Shown piece by piece: positions 59,993-64,000 of a DNA stretch of 64,000 bases. Both the position numbers and the translations under genes were made by a program. Under the pieces are notes generated by a model that ran no database searches, was not told where the DNA came from, and saw nothing but the letters and a program-made list of their open reading frames with translations. This DNA comes from Massilia sp. Mn16-1_5 (GTDB taxonomy: Bacteria > Pseudomonadota > Gammaproteobacteria > Burkholderiales > Burkholderiaceae_D), in assembly GCF_004798585.1 (NCBI RefSeq), contig NZ_PPXQ01000015.1, forward strand, positions 62,001 through 126,000. Direction: 5' to 3'. How positions within the stretch are numbered: the stretch's first letter is position 1; every line of letters starts with the position of its first letter.

Positions 59993-61018
59993 ATGTACGA
60001 ACAGTTCTATGGATTGACCGCCAAACCCTTCCAGCTGCGCCCGGACCCGCACTTCTTCTTCGGCAGCAAGGGCCACAAGCGCGCGATGGCCTATCTCGAA
60101 TACGGCCTTTCGCAAGGCGAAGGTTTTATCGTCGTCACCGGCGAAGTCGGTGCGGGTAAAACCACCCTGGTACGCAACCTGTTTAATAAACTGCCGTCGG
60201 ACCAGATCGTCGCCGCCCACATCGTCAACACCCACCTCGATCCGGACGACACCCTGCGCATGGTGGTCTCGGCCTTCGGTTTGCCTTACGAAGGTGCGAG
60301 CAAGACCGACCTGCTGACCCGTCTGGAACAGTTCCTGCACACGGTCGACCGCCAGGGCAAGCGCGCCCTGTTAGTCATCGACGAGGCGCAGAACCTGAAC
60401 CCGAAGACGGTCGAGGAACTGCGCATGCTGTCGAACTTCCAGACCGACGACAAGTCGCTGCTGCAGACCTTCCTGCTCGGCCAGCCCGAGTTCCGCGGCA
60501 CCCTGCACAGCCCCAGCATGCAGCAGCTGCGCCAGCGCGTCATCGCCAGCTACCACCTGGGACCGATGGATGCGCCGGAAACGCGCGCCTACATCGAGCA
60601 CCGCCTGCACACGGTCGGCTGGAACGGCGACCCTTCCTTTGATGACGGCGCCCACGCCGCCATCTACGCCTACACCGGCGGCATCCCGCGCAAGACCAAT
60701 ACCCTGCTCGACCGCGTGCTGCTGATGGGCTACCTGGAAGAGCTGCACGCCTTCAACGAGGGCCACATCCAGACCGTGATCGCCGACCTCAGCGAAGAAT
60801 TCCAGTTGCCGGACGTGATGGGCACGCCGGCCGCGAATGCCGTCGCCGGCCTCGACGACCCGCTGCTGGCCGAGCGCCGCGACAGCGTCGAAGTGCTCGA
60901 CGAACGCATGATGCGCCTCGAGAAATCGATCGTCTCGGTGCTGTCGATCCTCAAGAAGATCGTCGCCACGCCGCCGAACGGCGTCGCCGCCAACCAACAC
61001 GTGGATACCCAGGAATGA
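59993..61018 (+). CDS. XrtA/PEP-CTERM system-associated AAA ATPase (TIGR03015 type)
   Basis: A 341-aa cytoplasmic ATPase related to GspA/ExeA. Walker A GEVGAGKTT at 50-58, Walker B LLVIDEAQNL and sensor region FLLGQPEFRGTL. Genes of this type occur only with exosortase systems in my knowledge, though their role is not proven; ExeA-type proteins help place secretins through peptidoglycan. GGAGAG lies before the ATG. Its stop overlaps the deacetylase start (ATGA). Confidence 0.92.
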   Translation: MYEQFYGLTAKPFQLRPDPHFFFGSKGHKRAMAYLEYGLSQGEGFIVVTGEVGAGKTTLVRNLFNKLPSDQIVAAHIVNTHLDPDDTLRMVVSAFGLPYEGASKTDLLTRLEQFLHTVDRQGKRALLVIDEAQNLNPKTVEELRMLSNFQTDDKSLLQTFLLGQPEFRGTLHSPSMQQLRQRVIASYHLGPMDAPETRAYIEHRLHTVGWNGDPSFDDGAHAAIYAYTGGIPRKTNTLLDRVLLMGYLEELHAFNEGHIQTVIADLSEEFQLPDVMGTPAANAVAGLDDPLLAERRDSVEVLDERMMRLEKSIVSVLSILKKIVATPPNGVAANQHVDTQE

Positions 61019-61899
61019 AGATGCAGACTCCCGCAGCCCGGCCGCAGCGCCAGCCGGGCGAGCGTATTCGCAACGCGATGACCTGCGACGTCGAGGATTA
61101 CTTCCAGGTCTCGGCCTTCGCCCCCTACATCAGCCGCGACAGCTGGCCGTCGCGCGAATGCCGCGTCGAAGCCAACGTCGAGCGCATCCTGGCGCTGTTC
61201 GACAAGAACGACGTCAAAGGCACCTTCTTCACGCTCGGCTGGATCGCGGAACGCTATCCGCAGATGGTGCGCCGCATCGTCGCCGCCGGCCATGAACTGG
61301 CCAGCCACGGCTACGGCCACCTGCGCGCCTCCGACCAGAGCCGCGCCGAATTCGACAACGACATCCGCAGCGCGAAAGCCTTGTTGGAAGATATCGGCGG
61401 CCAGCAGGTGCTCGGCTACCGCGCTCCGAGCTTCTCGATCGGCCACGGCAACCTGTGGGCGCTCGATGCGCTGACGGAAGCGGGCTATCGCTACAGCTCG
61501 AGCATCTACCCGATCCAGCATGACCACTACGGCATGCCGGACGCGCCCCGTTTCGCCTTCTATCCGAACGGTCCGGACGGCCTGCTGGAGATCCCGATCA
61601 CCACCGCGATGCTGGGCAATCGTAAACTGCCGGCCGGCGGCGGCGGCTACTTCCGCCTGCTGCCCTACGCGCTGTCGCGCTGGATGGTCAAGCGCGTCAA
61701 CGAGATGGACAAGGAGCCGGCGCTGTTTTACTTCCACCCGTGGGAAGTCGACCCGGGCCAGCCGCGTCCCGAAGGTCTCGGCGCCAAGGCGCGCTTCCGC
61801 CACTACATCAACATCGAGCGCATGGAAGGGCGCATTGCCGCCCTCGCCCGCGATTTCGCGTGGGACCGGATGGACCGCATTTTCCTGAGCAAGCCATGA
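61015..61899 (+). CDS. XrtA-system polysaccharide deacetylase (NodB type)
   Basis: A 294-aa carbohydrate esterase family 4 enzyme, probably removing acetyl groups from the exopolysaccharide. NodB motif 1 TCDVEDYF gives the catalytic and metal Asp, with HGYGHL the metal His pair; GYRAPSFSI is the third block. Residues 1-25 are a variable Arg/Pro-rich prefix. It overlaps the ATPase gene by 4 bases and the glycosyltransferase gene by 4 bases. Confidence 0.9.
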   Translation: MKMQTPAARPQRQPGERIRNAMTCDVEDYFQVSAFAPYISRDSWPSRECRVEANVERILALFDKNDVKGTFFTLGWIAERYPQMVRRIVAAGHELASHGYGHLRASDQSRAEFDNDIRSAKALLEDIGGQQVLGYRAPSFSIGHGNLWALDALTEAGYRYSSSIYPIQHDHYGMPDAPRFAFYPNGPDGLLEIPITTAMLGNRKLPAGGGGYFRLLPYALSRWMVKRVNEMDKEPALFYFHPWEVDPGQPRPEGLGAKARFRHYINIERMEGRIAALARDFAWDRMDRIFLSKP

Positions 61900-63143
61900 A
61901 TTCGATCATCGAGGGCGCGCTGCAGCGCCAGCAGGCCGCGGCCTTTGAGGCGGCCAAGCCGGACCTGCTGCTGCTGGTGCACCGCATCCCCTACCCGCCG
62001 AACAAGGGCGACAAGATCCGCTCGTACAACCTGCTGAAGCACCTGGCAAGCAAGTACCGCGTCCACCTCGCCACGTTTGTGGACGACGCCGACGACTGGC
62101 AGCATGTGCCGGCGGTCGAGGCGATGTGCGCCAGCAGCGTGTTCGTGAAGCTCGACCCGTTCAAGGGCAAGCTGCGCAGCGCGAAGGCGCTGGCCATGGG
62201 CAAGTCGCTGTCGATCGAGTACTACCGCGACGCCGAGATGAAACGCTGGATCGCGCGCACCATGCGCCAGAAGGGCATCGCGCGCGTGATGACCTTCTGC
62301 TCGGTGATGGCGCAATATGCGGAAGACTTCCCGGCCGCGCGCCGCGTCATCGACTTCTGCGACGTCGACTCCGACAAGTGGCGCCAGTACGCCGAAAAGA
62401 AGAAGTGGCCGATGAGCTGGGTGTACCGCCACGAGGCGAAGAGCCTGCTCGACTACGAGCGCAAGATCGCCGACACCTTCGACGCCTCGCTGTTCGTCTC
62501 CGAGCCCGAGGCCGAGCTGTTCCGCACCCTAGCGCCGGAAAACCGCAACAAGATCGGCCATTTCAGCAACGGCGTCGACACCGATTATTTCAGCCCCTTG
62601 CGCAGCTACGACGATCCGTTCGCGGCAGGAGAACAGGCGCTGGTCTTCACCGGCGCGATGGACTACTGGCCGAACATCGACGCGGTCAAATGGTTCGCCG
62701 AGCACGTGCTGCCGCGCGTGCGCGCCGCCGTCCCAGGCGCGCGCTTCTACATCGTCGGCTCGCGCCCCGCGCCCGAGGTCCAGGCTTTGGCGGGTGACGC
62801 CATCGCCGTCACCGGCACCGTGCCCGACGTGCGTCCGTATCTGGCCCATTGCAGCGCCGCGGTCGCGCCGCTGCGCATCGCGCGCGGCATCCAGAACAAG
62901 GTGCTCGAGGCGATGGCGATGGGCCGTCCGGTCGTCGCATCCCAGCAGGCCTTCGAGGGCATCGACGCCACCCCGGGCCGCGAACTGATCGTGGCCGACG
63001 CGCCGGAACAGTACGCGGACAGCGTGATCGCCCTGCTGCGCAATCCGGATCCGGCCATGGGCCAGGCCGCGCGCGCCAGCGTCGAGCGCCGCTACAGCTG
63101 GTCGGCCCACCTGTCCCCGATCGAAACGAGGTTCGAATGCTGA
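61896..63143 (+). CDS. XrtA/PEP-CTERM system glycosyltransferase (TIGR03087 type)
   Basis: A 415-aa GT-B family glycosyltransferase. The N-domain (LLLVHRIPYPPNKGDKIRSYNLL near 25-50) and C-domain GT1/GT4-like block (VFTGAMDYWPNIDAVKWF then APLRIARGIQNKVLEAMAMGRPVVAS) with the nucleotide-sugar-binding Glu. It adds a sugar to the repeat unit in the cytoplasm. The start at 61896 overlaps the deacetylase stop; xrtA overlaps its end by 7 bases. Confidence 0.9.
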   Translation: MNSIIEGALQRQQAAAFEAAKPDLLLLVHRIPYPPNKGDKIRSYNLLKHLASKYRVHLATFVDDADDWQHVPAVEAMCASSVFVKLDPFKGKLRSAKALAMGKSLSIEYYRDAEMKRWIARTMRQKGIARVMTFCSVMAQYAEDFPAARRVIDFCDVDSDKWRQYAEKKKWPMSWVYRHEAKSLLDYERKIADTFDASLFVSEPEAELFRTLAPENRNKIGHFSNGVDTDYFSPLRSYDDPFAAGEQALVFTGAMDYWPNIDAVKWFAEHVLPRVRAAVPGARFYIVGSRPAPEVQALAGDAIAVTGTVPDVRPYLAHCSAAVAPLRIARGIQNKVLEAMAMGRPVVASQQAFEGIDATPGRELIVADAPEQYADSVIALLRNPDPAMGQAARASVERRYSWSAHLSPIETRFEC

Positions 63144-64000
63144 TGAACGAACAGCCGGCCCTGCTTGGTGCCGGTCCGCAAGGCCTGTCGGTGCCCCGTA
63201 TCGCCGTCATCGTCGGCGCCTTCGTGGCGCTGCTTCTGCTCTACTGGGGCACGGCCGCCTCGATGGTCTCGGTCTGGAACAGCTCCGAAACCTTCGCCCA
63301 CGGCTACGCCATCCTGCCGATCAGCCTCTGGCTGATCTGGCGCCGGCGCGAGGTCTTCAGCCGCATCCCGGCCGCACCCTGGTGGCCGGCGCTGGGCCTG
63401 CTCGCCCTGTGCGGCGCCGGCTGGCTGCTGGCGCGCGCGGGCGAAGTGCAGGTCGTGATGCAGTACGCCTTCGTTGCCATGTTCCCGGCCCTGGCCCTGG
63501 CGCTGCTGGGCCGCCAACTGGCCGGCGCGCTCGCCTTCCCGCTGCTGTTCCTGCTGTTCGCGGTGCCCTTCGGCGAAGTCTTCGTCCAGCCCCTGATCAA
63601 CTTCACGGCCGACTTCACGGTCGCCCTGGTGCGCGCCACCGGCATTCCGGTCCTGCGCAACGGCACCATGTTCGAACTCCCGACCGGCAACTGGTCGGTG
63701 GTCGAAGCTTGCAGCGGCGTGCGCTACCTGATTTCCTCCATCACCCTCGGCTGCCTGTATGCCTACCTCAGCTACCGCTCGCTGAAGCGCCGGGTGCTGT
63801 TCATCGGCCTGTCGATCATCGTGCCGATCATCGCCAACGGCTTGCGCGCCTACATGATCGTGATGATCGGCCACACCAGCGACATGGCGCTGGCGACCGG
63901 CGTTGACCACCTGATCTACGGCTGGCTGTTCTTCGGCCTGGTGATGTTCATCATGTTCTGGATCGGCAGCTACTGGCGTGAGGACGAGGCCGTCCCCGCT
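63137..64000 (+). CDS. xrtA: Exosortase A (window-truncated at the 3' end)
   Basis: The first 288 residues of an eight-or-more-helix membrane transpeptidase-like protease that cuts PEP-CTERM proteins. Catalytic triad: C192 (VEACSGVRYLISS), R237 (ANGLRAYMIV) and H258 (GVDHLIYGW), the Cys-Arg-His set of exosortases. GAGG five bases upstream supports the ATG at 63137; the next ATG, 63143, overlaps the glycosyltransferase stop. The gene runs past the window; XrtA is often followed by or fused to an EpsI domain, which would lie beyond base 64000. Confidence 0.95.
   Translation, partial: MLMNEQPALLGAGPQGLSVPRIAVIVGAFVALLLLYWGTAASMVSVWNSSETFAHGYAILPISLWLIWRRREVFSRIPAAPWWPALGLLALCGAGWLLARAGEVQVVMQYAFVAMFPALALALLGRQLAGALAFPLLFLLFAVPFGEVFVQPLINFTADFTVALVRATGIPVLRNGTMFELPTGNWSVVEACSGVRYLISSITLGCLYAYLSYRSLKRRVLFIGLSIIVPIIANGLRAYMIVMIGHTSDMALATGVDHLIYGWLFFGLVMFIMFWIGSYWREDEAVPA

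Overview
The window looks like chromosomal DNA of a Betaproteobacterium of the order Burkholderiales, most likely family Oxalobacteraceae (Massilia or a close relative). This rests on the GC-rich coding sequence, the petABC-sspA-sspB order, the gpmA / rhodanese / grxC / secB / gpsA neighbourhood, and the pairing of a Tad pilus locus with an XrtA (exosortase A) / PEP-CTERM exopolysaccharide cluster. Genus and species cannot be fixed from this sequence alone. I see no rRNA, CRISPR array, insertion sequence, prophage or plasmid function; one tRNA is present.

Layout. 1-2.1 kb: 3' part of a type II secretion operon (gspG-H-I-J-K, minus strand, gspK cut by the window edge). 2.2-6.7 kb: minus-strand run moeB-like, ctp protease, envC-like, gpmA. 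6.8-9.8 kb: plus-strand rhodanese, grxC, secB, an SH3 protein and gpsA. 9.8-12.5 kb: minus-strand cupin, DUF2461 protein, DegS-like protease and mscL. 12.8-17.1 kb: cytochrome bc1 (petABC), sspA, sspB and tRNA-Thr(TGT). 17.2-19.0 kb: a compact minus-strand operon of a small exported protein, a C39-type peptidase and an outer-membrane barrel, resembling a reduced Fap-amyloid export module. 19.4-20.8 kb: small envelope proteins. 20.9-31.6 kb: a Tad/Flp pilus locus (TPR/LytR_C protein, tadC, tadB, tadA, cpaE, lipoprotein, secretin, cpaB, an unusual winged-helix AAA ATPase, prepilin peptidase, flp). 32-34.3 kb: a diguanylate cyclase and an HD-GYP phosphodiesterase, convergent, a matched pair for making and degrading c-di-GMP. 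34.4-42.5 kb: LysR regulator, a very large indolepyruvate-type 2-oxoacid:ferredoxin oxidoreductase and a fused isobutyryl-CoA mutase (icmF), suggesting branched-chain or aromatic amino acid carbon use. 42.6-43.6 kb: a truncated LacI regulator and a small orphan protein.

43.8-64 kb is dominated by the PEP-CTERM/exosortase system: prsT, a PEP-CTERM substrate with a clear sigma-54 type promoter, the HPr-rel-A set (nucleotidyltransferase, HprK-related kinase, PqqD-like chaperone, Tat-like 209-aa protein), a polysaccharide export lipoprotein, a trypsin-like protease, then a plus-strand operon (chain-length protein, tyrosine autokinase, outer-membrane protein, ATPase, polysaccharide deacetylase, glycosyltransferase, exosortase A, cut by the window end). 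Inserted between prsT and the PEP-CTERM gene is a three-gene set (FeeM-type N-acyltransferase, ThiF/E1-like enzyme, nitroreductase-like enzyme) with the same domains as the known oxazolone synthetase pathway, but with the usually fused ThiF-nitroreductase enzyme split into two overlapping genes.

The strongest leads are this split oxazolone-type cluster, the reduced Fap-like C39 operon, and the HPr-rel-A set, which combines RiPP-like chaperone and kinase parts. Function calls come from reading translated sequence and gene order only; no database search was run.
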